Notes: generated by a model not told the origin, from the sequence alone. A stretch of DNA of 10,557 nt from Myxococcales bacterium (GCA_027005175.1 JALTMC010000654.1:2007-12563); one strand, 5' to 3'; shown: positions 1 through 6,615, counted from the first letter of the stretch. Made by a program: numbers and translations.

Positions 1-96
1 CTGCGCACTAAATCGTCGCTTATCTCCTAAATCAAAAACACCACATCACAACAGCATCCAACGATCGTTTAAAGCTCGTCTGGTGCTATCCAATGG

Positions 97-131
97 CCCA
101 AGGTACCAAAAGGACCCAAGGCACCAAAAAA
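97..131. repeat. two-copy tandem 18-nt direct repeat upstream of rpmG
   Basis: Two adjacent copies of a unit beginning CCCAAGG(T/C)ACCAAAA lie head to tail at 97-114 and 115-131. Their first 15 bases differ at one position. They sit just upstream of the candidate rpmG promoter. The function is unknown; it could be a binding site or chance low-complexity sequence. I see no convincing gene in 1-259, although a coding end from outside the window cannot be excluded for the first bases. Confidence 0.5.
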
Positions 132-135
132 GTAG

Positions 136-164
136 TTGATTCTCCAATTTGAGTGTGTTATGTT
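136..164 (+). promoter_or_regulatory. candidate sigma-70-type promoter of rpmG
   Basis: A TTGATT -35 element (136-141) and a TATGTT -10 element (159-164) are separated by 17 bases. Each matches the consensus at four of six positions. Transcription would start near 171, leaving a leader of about 90 bases before rpmG. That leader holds a small inverted repeat, CCACC...GGTGG, at about 171-190. The call is by eye only. Confidence 0.4.
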
Positions 165-259
165 TCCGCGCCACCAAAACAACGTGGTGGGACCCTGCTC
201 TGGGGTATGTTGAGAAAGAATAGATACCTTTGGGATATCGTTGAAGATAGGAGAAGATC

Positions 260-421
260 ATGGCCAAAAAAGGCGATCGCATCAACATTAAGATGCGCAG
301 TACAGAGAGTCACTACACCTACCACACACAAAAGAACAAGCGAAACTCCCCTGAGCGCTTGTCTTTGCGCAAGTATGACCCTGTGCTCAAACGTCACGTC
401 ATGTTCAAAGAGCACAAGTAA
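260..421 (+). CDS. rpmG: 50S ribosomal protein bL33
   Basis: This 53-residue basic protein of the large ribosomal subunit is the usual length for the family. It shows the bL33 pattern: an N-terminal MAKKGDRI, a central [11 protein letters not shown], then [17 protein letters not shown] and a C-terminal FKEHK. It closely resembles the E. coli-type protein. It has no cysteines, so it is the zinc-independent form, lacking the two CxxC pairs of the zinc-binding form. The ATG at 260 is preceded by AGGAGA at a good Shine-Dalgarno distance. It is followed after 37 bases by rpe, with no terminator between them, so co-transcription is likely. The identification is secure from sequence pattern and length. 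Confidence 0.95.
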   Translation: MAKKGDRINIKMRSTESHYTYHTQKNKRNSPERLSLRKYDPVLKRHVMFKEHK

Positions 422-458
422 AATAACTGTGTTCTTTGAGTATTAACAAGTGATAAAG

Positions 459-1136
459 ATGAACCAAACGCTGATAGCACCGTCTGTACTGGCAGCCGAT
501 CAAATGAGAGTGGCAGAGGAAGTGGCCCTGGTGGAAGCTGGGGGAGCGGACTGGATACATGTCGATGTGATGGATGGACGCTTTGTCCCCAACATATCCT
601 TTGGAATCCCCTTCGTTCGAGACCTTCGTCAAGAAACATCCCTGCCTTTGGATGTTCATCTCATGATTGTTGAGCCGGAGAAGTATATTGATGCGTTTGC
701 CCAAGCAGGTGCGAACCACATCACAGTACATGCAGAAGCATGCCCTCATCTGGAACGAACCTTGGCCCAGATACAGGAAGCTGGATGTCGGGCTGGAGTG
801 GCATTAAATCCCTCCACTCCTCTGGAAGCCCTGCGGTTTGTTCGCCACCGCCTTGACCTTGTTCTGATCATGACAGTCAATCCTGGCTTTGGTGGACAAT
901 CCTTCATCCATGCCGTTTTGCCCAAGATCAAACAATTGCGAAAATGGCTTGATCAGACAGAAGAGGCGGTTGACATTGTCGTTGATGGTGGTGTAAATAA
1001 GACGACAGCTTCGGCAGTTGTGGAAGTGGGTGCCACTGTTCTTGTCGCAGGGAGTGCTATTTACAAGCACCCTCCTGAGACCTATGCACAACAGATCCAA
1101 TCCATCCGACAAGCCTCTATCCGAGGTCTTGGTTGA
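459..1136 (+). CDS. rpe: ribulose-phosphate 3-epimerase
   Basis: This cytosolic TIM-barrel enzyme interconverts D-ribulose 5-phosphate and D-xylulose 5-phosphate in the pentose phosphate pathway. At 225 residues it is full length. Visible motifs are IAPSVLAAD (6-14), HVDVMDGRFVPN (34-45), DVHLMI (65-70), the phosphate loop TVNPGFGGQSF (139-149) and VVDGGVN (174-180). By family knowledge H34, D36, H67 and D176 bind the metal, with D36 and D176 as the acid/base pair. I chose the ATG at 459 because the family begins a few residues before IAPS. An in-frame GTG at 450 would add three residues and has a slightly better-placed GAG upstream. The gene follows rpmG closely, and its stop codon overlaps the probable promoter of the tRNA-Pro gene. 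Confidence 0.97.
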   Translation: MNQTLIAPSVLAADQMRVAEEVALVEAGGADWIHVDVMDGRFVPNISFGIPFVRDLRQETSLPLDVHLMIVEPEKYIDAFAQAGANHITVHAEACPHLERTLAQIQEAGCRAGVALNPSTPLEALRFVRHRLDLVLIMTVNPGFGGQSFIHAVLPKIKQLRKWLDQTEEAVDIVVDGGVNKTTASAVVEVGATVLVAGSAIYKHPPETYAQQIQSIRQASIRGLG

Positions 1137-1160
1137 GACTTTACCCAAGGCTCGTATAAC
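1133..1160 (+). promoter_or_regulatory. probable promoter of tRNA-Pro, overlapping the rpe stop
   Basis: TTGAGA (1133-1138) and TATAAC (1155-1160) are separated by 16 bases, and each matches the sigma-70 consensus at five of six positions. The -35 element contains the rpe TGA stop codon (1134-1136). The predicted start near 1167 would leave a leader of about 8 bases before the tRNA. It could also drive mnmG and rpmB downstream. Confidence 0.6.
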
Positions 1161-1174
1161 ACAATTTCTAATTT

Positions 1175-1248
1175 CGGCGTGTGGCGCAGCTTGGTAGCGC
1201 ACTTGCTTCGGGAGCAAGGGGCCGGAGGTTCAAATCCTCTCACGCCGA
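1175..1248 (+). tRNA. tRNA-Pro (anticodon CGG)
   Basis: The 74-base cloverleaf folds completely. The acceptor stem CGGCGTG pairs perfectly with CACGCCG, and the C1-G72 pair is typical of bacterial proline tRNAs. The D stem is GCGC/GCGC with an AGCTTGGTA loop. The anticodon stem is CTTGC/GCAAG with loop TTCGGGA, placing anticodon CGG at 1209-1211 to read codon CCG. The T arm is GGAGG/CCTCT with a TTCAAAT loop. The discriminator base is A and the 3' CCA is not encoded, so it would be added by nucleotidyltransferase. The gene sits between rpe and mnmG. Confidence 0.97.
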
Positions 1249-1359
1249 CTTCACTTTCCCTCACGATAAAGAACCCAACGTCAACTCTCCCCACCCCATC
1301 CAGACATCGTCCTGTAGATTCTACCGGACCCGCGATCGGGAGAGGGTCTCCACGCCCAC

Positions 1360-1377
1360 AACCTAAAAGGTTTTTTT
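1360..1377 (+). terminator. short hairpin plus T-run before mnmG (weak terminator or attenuator)
   Basis: A five-base-pair stem, AACCT/AGGTT with an AAA loop (1360-1372), runs into seven consecutive T (1371-1377), ending three bases before the mnmG ATG. It looks like a minimal intrinsic terminator for the tRNA transcript. The same hairpin contains AAAGG (1366-1370), the only Shine-Dalgarno-like sequence for mnmG, so it could instead modulate mnmG expression. The stem is short, so confidence is moderate. Confidence 0.4.
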
Positions 1378-1380
1378 CTG

Positions 1381-3297
1381 ATGAGTACAGCACGTGACAT
1401 CTTTGAAGTTCTTGTTGTGGGCTCTGGCCACGCAGGTACAGAAGCAGCCCTGGCAGCGGCCCGTATGGGGTGTCACACCGCAGTTGTGACCCTCAAGCCC
1501 GAACGTTCGGGTTGGATGCCGTGTAATCCCGCGATTGGCGGTGTTGGAAAAGGACACCTTGTGCGAGAGATCGACGCATTGGGTGGAGAGATGGGATTGG
1601 CCATCGACGACACCGGAATCCAATTCCGCCGACTCAACACCCGCAAAGGACCCGCCGTTCAAGCACGACGCGCCCAGGCTGATATGTTTGCTTACGCAGA
1701 TCGTATCTCTCATGTGCTGCAGCATACTCCAAATCTGACAGTGATCAAAGGCCTGGTCAGTGGCCTACACCTGGAAGGTGGTCGCATCGCCGGAGTCTTT
1801 CTTGACGATGGCTCCCTGGTTCGTTCCCATACGGTTGTGATCACAACAGGCACATTTTTACGTGGTCTTCTTCACACGGGCCTGCAATCGTCCCCAGGTG
1901 GTCGTGTTGATGAAGCGCCCAGCAACACCCTCTCTGAGCACCTGGAGAATCTTGGACTGCCCTTGATTCGCTTAAAAACAGGCACACCTGCTCGGCTCGA
2001 TAAGAACAGTATCAATTGGTCTGTCCTGGAAGAACAACCTGGCGATAACCCGCCCCTTCCCTTCTCCTTTATGAACCGCTCCCTCCCCGCTGATCTGGAA
2101 CAGGTTCCTTGCTACATCACATACACCAACGAAAAAACACATGAGATTATCGAAGCGGACCTGAGTCGGTCACCGATTTACTCGGGTAAGATCGATGGAA
2201 TTGGCCCTCGCTACTGTCCAAGCATCGAAGATAAAGTCGTCCGTTTTCCCGACCGGAAGCGACACCAGATCTTTCTGGAGCCATGTGCTCGAAACTGCGA
2301 CTTAATCTATCCCAGTGGAATCAGCACAAGTTTGCCCATAGAAACACAACTTGCGATGGTACAGTCTATTGAAGGTTTGGAAGAGGCCCGAATTCTCCGA
2401 CCTGGCTATGCCGTAGAGTATGACGCAGTAGACCCCAGAAGCCTTCAGCCGTGGCTGGAGCTTAAAGATGTTTCAGGTTTATTTCTCGCAGGCCAGATCA
2501 ATGGTACCAGTGGGTACGAAGAAGCGGCAGCCCAGGGACTGCTTGCAGGAGCAAACGCAGCACTGCAAATCAAAGGCCACAGCCCTCTCCAACTCGATCG
2601 TTCCCAGGCTTATATTGGAGTCATGATCGATGATCTCACAACACGTGGAGTGACAGAGCCTTATCGTATGTTTACGTCTCGTGCAGAGTACCGCTTGTTA
2701 CTTCGCGAAGACAATGCCGACATGCGCCTCACAGAATTTGGCAGAAAGATCGGGTTGATTTCAGAAGGGCGTTGGTCCCGATACCAGGGACGTTTAGAGT
2801 CATCACGGCAGATCAAAGAAGAGCTCCTTGCCTACAAAGTGACCCCCTCGGATGTTGACGTAGTGGATAAACTTGGTTTAAATACACCGCCGCGCCAGAA
2901 AGTGGCACTGTTTGACCTGCTCAATCGCTCTGATCTCAATTATCATACGATTCCAGAGGTATCAGAGACCTTTTCAGACTTTGATCGTGAAGTGCTGGAA
3001 ATGTTGGTGATAGAAAGTCGCTATGCTGGCTACCTTGAGCGTCAGCAGGCTGAAGCCAAGCTATTCAGAGAGGGAGAGGCCATCGCCATCCCCGATCAGT
3101 TTGATTTCAATGAAGTTCCGGGCCTGCGTGCAGAGATCAAAGAGAAGCTCAACCGCGCTCGCCCACGCTCTGTGGGTCAGGCTGCACGAATTCCAGGTGT
3201 AACACCAGCCTCTTTGCAGTTGCTAACGATGATGATCCGAAGTCATAACCAGGCAACTCGCAAGGGACTGACACCCCTAACCATAGCTAGTTCATAA
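1381..3297 (+). CDS. mnmG: tRNA uridine-5-carboxymethylaminomethyl modification enzyme MnmG (GidA)
   Basis: This FAD-dependent protein works with the GTPase MnmE to install the (carboxymethyl)aminomethyl group on U34 of a subset of tRNAs. At 638 residues it matches the roughly 630-residue family. The FAD-binding Rossmann motif GSGHAG lies at 14-19. The signature [15 protein letters not shown] (46-60) includes the conserved cysteine C48, and [14 protein letters not shown] follows at 86-99. [10 protein letters not shown] carries the second conserved cysteine (C279). The C-terminal helical domain retains [10 protein letters not shown] and the motif [17 protein letters not shown], with which the MnmE-binding region ends. 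The ATG at 1381 follows a T-run. The only Shine-Dalgarno candidate is AAAGG (1366-1370) within a small hairpin. mnmE is not in this window. rpmB follows 42 bases downstream. Confidence 0.98.
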   Translation: MSTARDIFEVLVVGSGHAGTEAALAAARMGCHTAVVTLKPERSGWMPCNPAIGGVGKGHLVREIDALGGEMGLAIDDTGIQFRRLNTRKGPAVQARRAQADMFAYADRISHVLQHTPNLTVIKGLVSGLHLEGGRIAGVFLDDGSLVRSHTVVITTGTFLRGLLHTGLQSSPGGRVDEAPSNTLSEHLENLGLPLIRLKTGTPARLDKNSINWSVLEEQPGDNPPLPFSFMNRSLPADLEQVPCYITYTNEKTHEIIEADLSRSPIYSGKIDGIGPRYCPSIEDKVVRFPDRKRHQIFLEPCARNCDLIYPSGISTSLPIETQLAMVQSIEGLEEARILRPGYAVEYDAVDPRSLQPWLELKDVSGLFLAGQINGTSGYEEAAAQGLLAGANAALQIKGHSPLQLDRSQAYIGVMIDDLTTRGVTEPYRMFTSRAEYRLLLREDNADMRLTEFGRKIGLISEGRWSRYQGRLESSRQIKEELLAYKVTPSDVDVVDKLGLNTPPRQKVALFDLLNRSDLNYHTIPEVSETFSDFDREVLEMLVIESRYAGYLERQQAEAKLFREGEAIAIPDQFDFNEVPGLRAEIKEKLNRARPRSVGQAARIPGVTPASLQLLTMMIRSHNQATRKGLTPLTIASS

Positions 3298-3339
3298 CCA
3301 CGAGAGTGATACTCGTTCGACTAAAATAGGAGATAGAAC

Positions 3340-3546
3340 ATGTCCCGACGTTGTGATTTCTGCGGAAAAGGCCGACTTGTTGTAATGAAAGTCAGCCACT
3401 CCCATAAGCGCAGTAAAAAAGTATGCAAAGCCAATATCCAAAAGGTCCGCGCTGTGGTGCAAGGTCAAGTCAAGCGCGTTCGCGCCTGCACGACCTGTAT
3501 CAAGACAGGCCGAGTGGTAAAGCCCAACACCCAGGCAGCAGCATAA
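3340..3546 (+). CDS. rpmB: 50S ribosomal protein bL28
   Basis: This 68-residue basic protein of the large ribosomal subunit shows the bL28 pattern: an N-terminal MSRRCDFCGKG, then VSHSHKRSKKVCKANIQKV, and a C-terminal VRACTTCIKTGRVVK. Two CxxC pairs (C5/C8 and C50/C53) indicate the zinc-binding form. A well-placed AGGAGA lies 8 bases upstream of the ATG. The gene is 42 bases after mnmG, with no obvious terminator between, so it is probably in the same transcript. It converges with glpX across 45 bases that contain a CATCG/CGATG inverted repeat but no T-run on either strand. In many bacteria rpmB and rpmG are adjacent; here about 2.9 kb separates them. Confidence 0.95.
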   Translation: MSRRCDFCGKGRLVVMKVSHSHKRSKKVCKANIQKVRAVVQGQVKRVRACTTCIKTGRVVKPNTQAAA

Positions 3547-3591
3547 GACATCATCGCACTTCTCACGATGCTGCAAACTCCATCGAAGATC

Positions 3592-4554
3592 TCAGACCAA
3601 CGGTTTGCGGTCCAATCGATGGAGAGCCTCAATCATCCTCACAGTCCCTGACTTCGAGCGCATCACCACAGAGTGCGAACTCGCACGGTGGTGCTGCATA
3701 AAGCGAACCCCTCGCAACATTGCTCCAGTGGTCACCCCCGTCGCACAGAACATGACATCCCCTTTCGCGAGTTCCTCCAAAGAGTACCGTCGATCGGGGT
3801 CATCAATCCCCATCCTTTTTGCACGTTTAACTTCGTCGGGATTGCGAAATCTAAGTCGCCCTTGAAAGTCTCCCCCCAGGCATTTAAGAGCGGCTGCTGA
3901 GATCACGCCCTCCGGTGATCCCCCCACCCCCAGAAACAAATCAATCCCAGAATCAGGCATGGCAGTGGCAAGACATGCAGAGACATCTCCGTCTGTAATC
4001 AACTGAATCCTGGCTCCGATACTACGACAGCGTTCGATGATCTCCAGATGTCGTTCTCGCTCCATGATCACAACGGTCACATCCTCTACATCTTTATTGA
4101 GTGAGGCGGCGACAGCTCGTACATTCTCTTCGGGTGTTGCATCGAGATCAACCAAGCCTTTGGTGGCAGGACCCACTGCAATCTTTTGCATATACGTATC
4201 CGGTGCATGTAGAAAATGCCCTCGTTGAGCAATCGCAATGACAGCCAAAGCACCTGGCGCACCCTTCGCACACAAATTTGTACCTTCCAGTGGATCCAAA
4301 GCGATATCCACGGAGGGAGACCAGTCGGGGGCCCGTCCTACTTTTTCACCAATAAAGAGCATCGGAGCTTCATCGCGCTCTCCCTCACCAATCACAACCG
4401 TCCCATTGATATCCACGGAATCAAATGCACGACGCATCGCATCAACAGCTGCTTGGTCAGCCGCCTCCTTGTTCCCTCTCCCCATCCATCTTGCAGATGC
4501 AATCGCAGCAGCTTCCGTAATACGAACAAACTCTAATGCCAGGTTCCGATCCAT
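3592..4554 (-). CDS. glpX: class II fructose-1,6-bisphosphatase GlpX
   Basis: This enzyme hydrolyses fructose 1,6-bisphosphate to fructose 6-phosphate in gluconeogenesis. Some homologues also act on sedoheptulose 1,7-bisphosphate. The protein is 320 residues, close to the roughly 320-336 of the family. Motifs in order are NLALEFVRITEAAAIAS (4-20), the metal-site segment IGEGERDEAPML (55-66), LDPLEGTN (86-93), and further on GVGGSPEGVISAAALKCLGG, followed by GVTTGAMLRGV near the C-terminus. The acidic residues of EGERDE and DPLEG are the metal and phosphate-handling positions by family knowledge. The ATG at 4554 is preceded by GAGGGG. A candidate promoter lies just upstream, and the sigma factor gene above it ends in its own terminator, so glpX is probably a separate transcription unit. 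Confidence 0.97.
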   Translation of the reverse strand: MDRNLALEFVRITEAAAIASARWMGRGNKEAADQAAVDAMRRAFDSVDINGTVVIGEGERDEAPMLFIGEKVGRAPDWSPSVDIALDPLEGTNLCAKGAPGALAVIAIAQRGHFLHAPDTYMQKIAVGPATKGLVDLDATPEENVRAVAASLNKDVEDVTVVIMERERHLEIIERCRSIGARIQLITDGDVSACLATAMPDSGIDLFLGVGGSPEGVISAAALKCLGGDFQGRLRFRNPDEVKRAKRMGIDDPDRRYSLEELAKGDVMFCATGVTTGAMLRGVRFMQHHRASSHSVVMRSKSGTVRMIEALHRLDRKPLV

Positions 4555-4575
4555 AATTTCCCCTCAACGCAAACA

Positions 4576-4604
4576 AAGATACAACACAAGAAGAGATGTA
4601 ACAA
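4576..4604 (-). promoter_or_regulatory. candidate promoter of glpX
   Basis: Read on the minus strand, TTGTTA (4604-4599) and TATCTT (4581-4576) are 17 bases apart, each with four of six consensus matches. The predicted start near 4569 leaves a short leader containing the GAGGGG ribosome binding site. It lies just downstream of the sigma-gene terminator, as expected for an independent glpX promoter. The call is by eye. Confidence 0.4.
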
Positions 4605-4623
4605 ACGGAGCACTGAGCATAAC

Positions 4624-4666
4624 AAAAAAGGCGTGTCAACAAAAGCAAAGCCTTCGCAAACACGCC
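4624..4666 (-). terminator. rho-independent terminator of the sigma factor gene
   Basis: On the minus strand a perfect seven-base-pair stem, GGCGTGT (4666-4660) with ACACGCC (4636-4630), is followed directly by TTTTTT (4629-4624). The 23-base loop can form a second small stem, GCGAA with TTTGC. It lies about 40 bases after the sigma-gene stop and before the glpX promoter. Confidence 0.75.
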
Positions 4667-4709
4667 ATAGAAGGAAGAAAAGACTACAGAGCCAACAAGA
4701 AAGTTGAGC

Positions 4710-5360
4710 TTACAAATTAGCCATCTGAGAATTGAGAACATCAAACATTTGAGAGAAAGACTGCAAAACAGGATGGAGTGAAGGCTCTCGTCGATGACTC
4801 GGAATCGCAGAATCCAACAACGAACGGTACTTCTTTAACCACTTTGACCGCGCTCGATAAAGAATCGTACCCACATTATTGGCACTAAGACCCTCCAAAT
4901 CACCGATATCTTCATGAGATAGGCCTTCCACGTAAAAGCGACCAAGAATTCGCAGAGGCCGCTCTTGCAACCCTTCAAGAGCCAGCAGTAAATAAGCTTC
5001 GATCTCCGTTAAGGCACACATCTCTTCCGGTGAGCGATGATTGACAGGGAGGTCTTCCACAATATCAGTAAACTGACGCTTACGAGAACGAAGCATATCA
5101 CAGGCTTTGTGAGCCGCAATACCCAAAACCCAAGACCGAAACCGACCGCGACTCGTATCAAAGCGATCAATACGCTCAAAGGCACGAAACATCACTTCTT
5201 GCGTTATTTCTTCCACATCAGAATGATTGGATAAATATTTTTGTACATACAAATAGATATCACGATACAAATTGAGTCCTTTCAACAACTCCGAAAAAGA
5301 CTTCACACAGCCATCTCTTTGTACATTGTGAATCAACTTGATCTCATGTTGACGATTCAT
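4710..5360 (-). CDS. ECF-type (sigma-70 family) RNA polymerase sigma factor
   Basis: This 216-residue protein has the two-domain architecture of extracytoplasmic-function sigma factors, which redirect RNA polymerase to specific promoters. Region 2 spans roughly residues 25-95 and contains DVEEITQEVMFRAFERIDRF (48-67), then RGRFRSWVLGIAAHKACDMLRSRKR (71-95), the usual -10-recognising and core-binding part. Region 4 spans roughly 118-180, with a helix-turn-helix around GLSHEDIGDLEGLSANNVGTILYRARSKW for -35 recognition. A tail of about 35 residues follows and is not family-typical. The ATG at 5360 has a GGAGG nine bases upstream. No adjacent anti-sigma gene is visible in the window: glpX is downstream after a terminator, and about 700 gene-less bases lie upstream. 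The regulon is unknown. The family call is strong; the subgroup is not assigned. Confidence 0.9.
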   Translation of the reverse strand: MNRQHEIKLIHNVQRDGCVKSFSELLKGLNLYRDIYLYVQKYLSNHSDVEEITQEVMFRAFERIDRFDTSRGRFRSWVLGIAAHKACDMLRSRKRQFTDIVEDLPVNHRSPEEMCALTEIEAYLLLALEGLQERPLRILGRFYVEGLSHEDIGDLEGLSANNVGTILYRARSKWLKKYRSLLDSAIPSHRREPSLHPVLQSFSQMFDVLNSQMANL

Positions 5361-5855
5361 AACAAATATCCTCCAGGTGAGCCGGTTGATGAGGTCCCAA
5401 AAGAAGCGAGAAGGAATCTCACATGGAAATCATCAAACCGACATCAAAACTCAACCAACACTGTATTCCCTCTATACAATACTTGTGCCACCTCTATTTC
5501 AACATCTAAGAAGTTACAACAATTTCATAAAGTTAGACATCAGACATTCAACGAAGAGGTTGGATTCGTTCAACACCAGCAAACATCACAGCAAATGTAG
5601 GGTGATTTGTGGAAAGTAAGATATACACTCTGGAAAGAAGACGTGACATGGAGGAAAAAGAAGACACAGCAGGAAGAGGTCTACTCCAACACTAGAACCA
5701 ACAACAAAAGACCAACAAAAAACAGGAACATATACAGCAATCGAGAGTCGCTCATCGCTCTTATGTGGTCTAACAAACCTCCAAGCCGTCACCGGTTGAG
5801 TAGAGATAGAGCGTAACGATAGGGTGAATCGGCGATAGGAGAAGCAGTAGCGACG

Positions 5856-5964
5856 ACTGCAAAACGCAAAAAAAGCCGTCCACAAAGTGGATACTCCAGG
5901 CCAACAGTGCCAGAACTCCGTGTATGCGTACTGCAAAACGCAAAAAAAGCCGTCCACAAAGTGG
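5856..5964. repeat. pair of identical 35-nt repeats, each with hairpin and T-run
   Basis: Two exact 35-base copies occur at 5856-5890 and 5930-5964, with start points 74 bases apart. Each holds a CCAC/GTGG inverted repeat and an A7 run, which reads as T7 on the minus strand. Sequence immediately outside the 35 bases differs between copies. The copy nearer the Cys-rich gene forms a good minus-strand terminator because its flank extends the stem. The other has only a five-base-pair stem, TCCAC/GTGGA, separated from the T-run by four bases. A local duplication of a terminator is the simplest origin. Confidence 0.85.
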
Positions 5965-5970
5965 CCCGGC
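5942..5970 (-). terminator. rho-independent terminator of the Cys-rich protein gene
   Basis: On the minus strand GCCG (5970-5967) pairs with CGGC (5952-5949), and CCAC (5964-5961) pairs with GTGG (5957-5954). The loop is TTT, with a small internal loop (GG opposite A). Seven T (5948-5942) follow immediately. It lies about 95 bases past the stop of the upstream minus-strand gene. A weaker second copy lies at 5868-5891. Confidence 0.75.
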
Positions 5971-5978
5971 TTTCCTAT

Positions 5979-6050
5979 CACAATCAAATTGTGGTCCCAG
6001 CAGGGAGAATCGACCACAATCAAATTGTGGTCCCAGCAAGGAGAATCGAC
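5979..6050. repeat. tandem 36-nt direct repeat carrying a palindrome
   Basis: Two abutting 36-base copies (5979-6014 and 6015-6050) differ at one base (G at 6003, A at 6039). Each contains CACAAT-CAA-ATTGTG. In the second copy the junction extends this to a perfect nine-base-pair inverted repeat, GACCACAAT/ATTGTGGTC (6012-6032). It could be a protein-binding dyad or an mRNA hairpin in the 3' region of the minus-strand Cys-rich gene. No T-run follows either hairpin, so neither is itself an intrinsic terminator. Confidence 0.85.
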
Positions 6051-6063
6051 ATGGCGAGAGTGA

Positions 6064-6543
6064 CTATTTGCACTTTGGACAGTTCGAACGGCAACCATCC
6101 ATTCTGGTTTTCTTTTGCTCCCCACACCACTTGAGCTTCATTGTGGTCTCCTCCATGCAAGTTTTCAGCATCGCCCCAAGAGGTGCTTGGCAGCTTCCAT
6201 AACAAGAAGCCTGAAGTTTCGCACAACCTTGCTTGGCATAGCATTGTGAAGGATCTGCTTTTTCACGACAGCTCTTATAACACTGTTTTGCCTCAGGACA
6301 ACGAAGCTTCCGCACACACCTCTTGCCCTTGCGATACGACTTCTTTAAACAAACTTTCCGGCGACGCAGAGCAGAGCGACGACACCGCCTTGCAGCTCTT
6401 CGAGACTTTTTAACACACCGTCGTAAACATCGCCTTCGTTTCGAATGGCATCGCCAACCTTTGGCCTCTGCATTTCCCGTATCTGCCGACCCGATCAAAC
6501 CAATGGCAACCGCCATAACCCAAAAGAATCTCATATGTAACAT
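6064..6543 (-). CDS. predicted secreted Cys-rich, Arg/Lys-rich protein of unknown function
   Basis: I do not recognise a named family. From the ATG at 6543 the product is 159 residues. It starts with a Sec-type signal peptide: MLHMRF, a hydrophobic core at about 6-18, and likely cleavage after A25 or A27 near GNAEAKG. The mature part has 18 cysteines. Its first half is extremely basic, with runs such as KRRRCLRRC and RRAARRCRRSALRRRK. The second half has spaced C-x3-C and C-x2-C pairs up to the C-terminal CPKCK. This suggests a disulfide-stabilised exported protein that may bind an anionic partner such as nucleic acid, lipopolysaccharide or peptidoglycan; that is inference. I chose this start because AAGGAG lies eight bases upstream; longer in-frame starts up to 6591 lack that. 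A promoter lies upstream and a terminator downstream, so it is probably monocistronic. Confidence 0.75.
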   Translation of the reverse strand: MLHMRFFWVMAVAIGLIGSADTGNAEAKGWRCHSKRRRCLRRCVKKSRRAARRCRRSALRRRKVCLKKSYRKGKRCVRKLRCPEAKQCYKSCREKADPSQCYAKQGCAKLQASCYGSCQAPLGAMLKTCMEETTMKLKWCGEQKKTRMDGCRSNCPKCK

Positions 6544-6551
6544 TCGCAATG

Positions 6552-6557
6552 CTCCTT
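6552..6557 (-). promoter_or_regulatory. ribosome binding site deciding the Cys-rich gene start
   Basis: AAGGAG on the minus strand lies eight bases upstream of the ATG at 6543. It favours this start over the ATG codons at 6534, 6561 and 6591. Confidence 0.65.
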
Positions 6558-6586
6558 GCATATTGAGAGTAACTATGGACAAACCC

Positions 6587-6615
6587 ATCATACCTCAGCC
6601 CTTTTGTTCCTGCAA
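6587..6615 (-). promoter_or_regulatory. candidate promoter of the Cys-rich protein gene
   Basis: On the minus strand TTGCAG (6615-6610) and TATGAT (6592-6587) are separated by 17 bases. The -10 element matches consensus at five of six positions; the -35 is weak. Transcription would start near 6580, giving a leader of about 37 bases containing the AAGGAG site. The rest of the divergent intergenic region up to 6786 shows no clear + strand promoter to my eye. Confidence 0.4.

Larger units (their letters stand above)
5361..6063. other. about 700-bp region without a convincing gene
   Basis: This stretch lies between the start of the sigma gene and the stop of the Cys-rich protein gene, both on the minus strand. 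Near 5473-5502 there is a poor minus-strand promoter candidate for the sigma gene (TTGAAA, 18 bases, TGTATA). Open frames on both strands have no recognisable domain, no good ribosome binding site and odd composition. The longest, on the minus strand at 5586-6125, runs through the repeats and into the Cys-rich gene, so I do not call it. From 5856 to 6050 there are two duplicated sequence families that form hairpins, listed separately. I see nothing definite in about 5510-5850. Confidence 0.6.

Noticed and set aside
46-288. Minus-strand open frame of 80 codons in the rpmG leader
   Set aside because: It overlaps the rpmG start and promoter on the opposite strand, encodes the tandem repeat, and has no recognisable domain.
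3552-3570. Possible bidirectional terminator between rpmB and glpX
   Set aside because: The CATCG/CGATG stem is only five base pairs with a nine-base loop, and no T-run follows on either strand.
5979-6050. Possible CRISPR-like array
   Set aside because: The two 36-nt copies abut without spacers. The 35-nt copies are only two, with one 39-nt gap, and no cas genes are present. These are local tandem duplications.
5586-6125. Open frame of 179 codons on the minus strand
   Set aside because: It reads through the duplicated hairpins and terminator and overlaps the 3' end of the Cys-rich gene. Its Trp/Cys/Phe-rich composition matches no domain.
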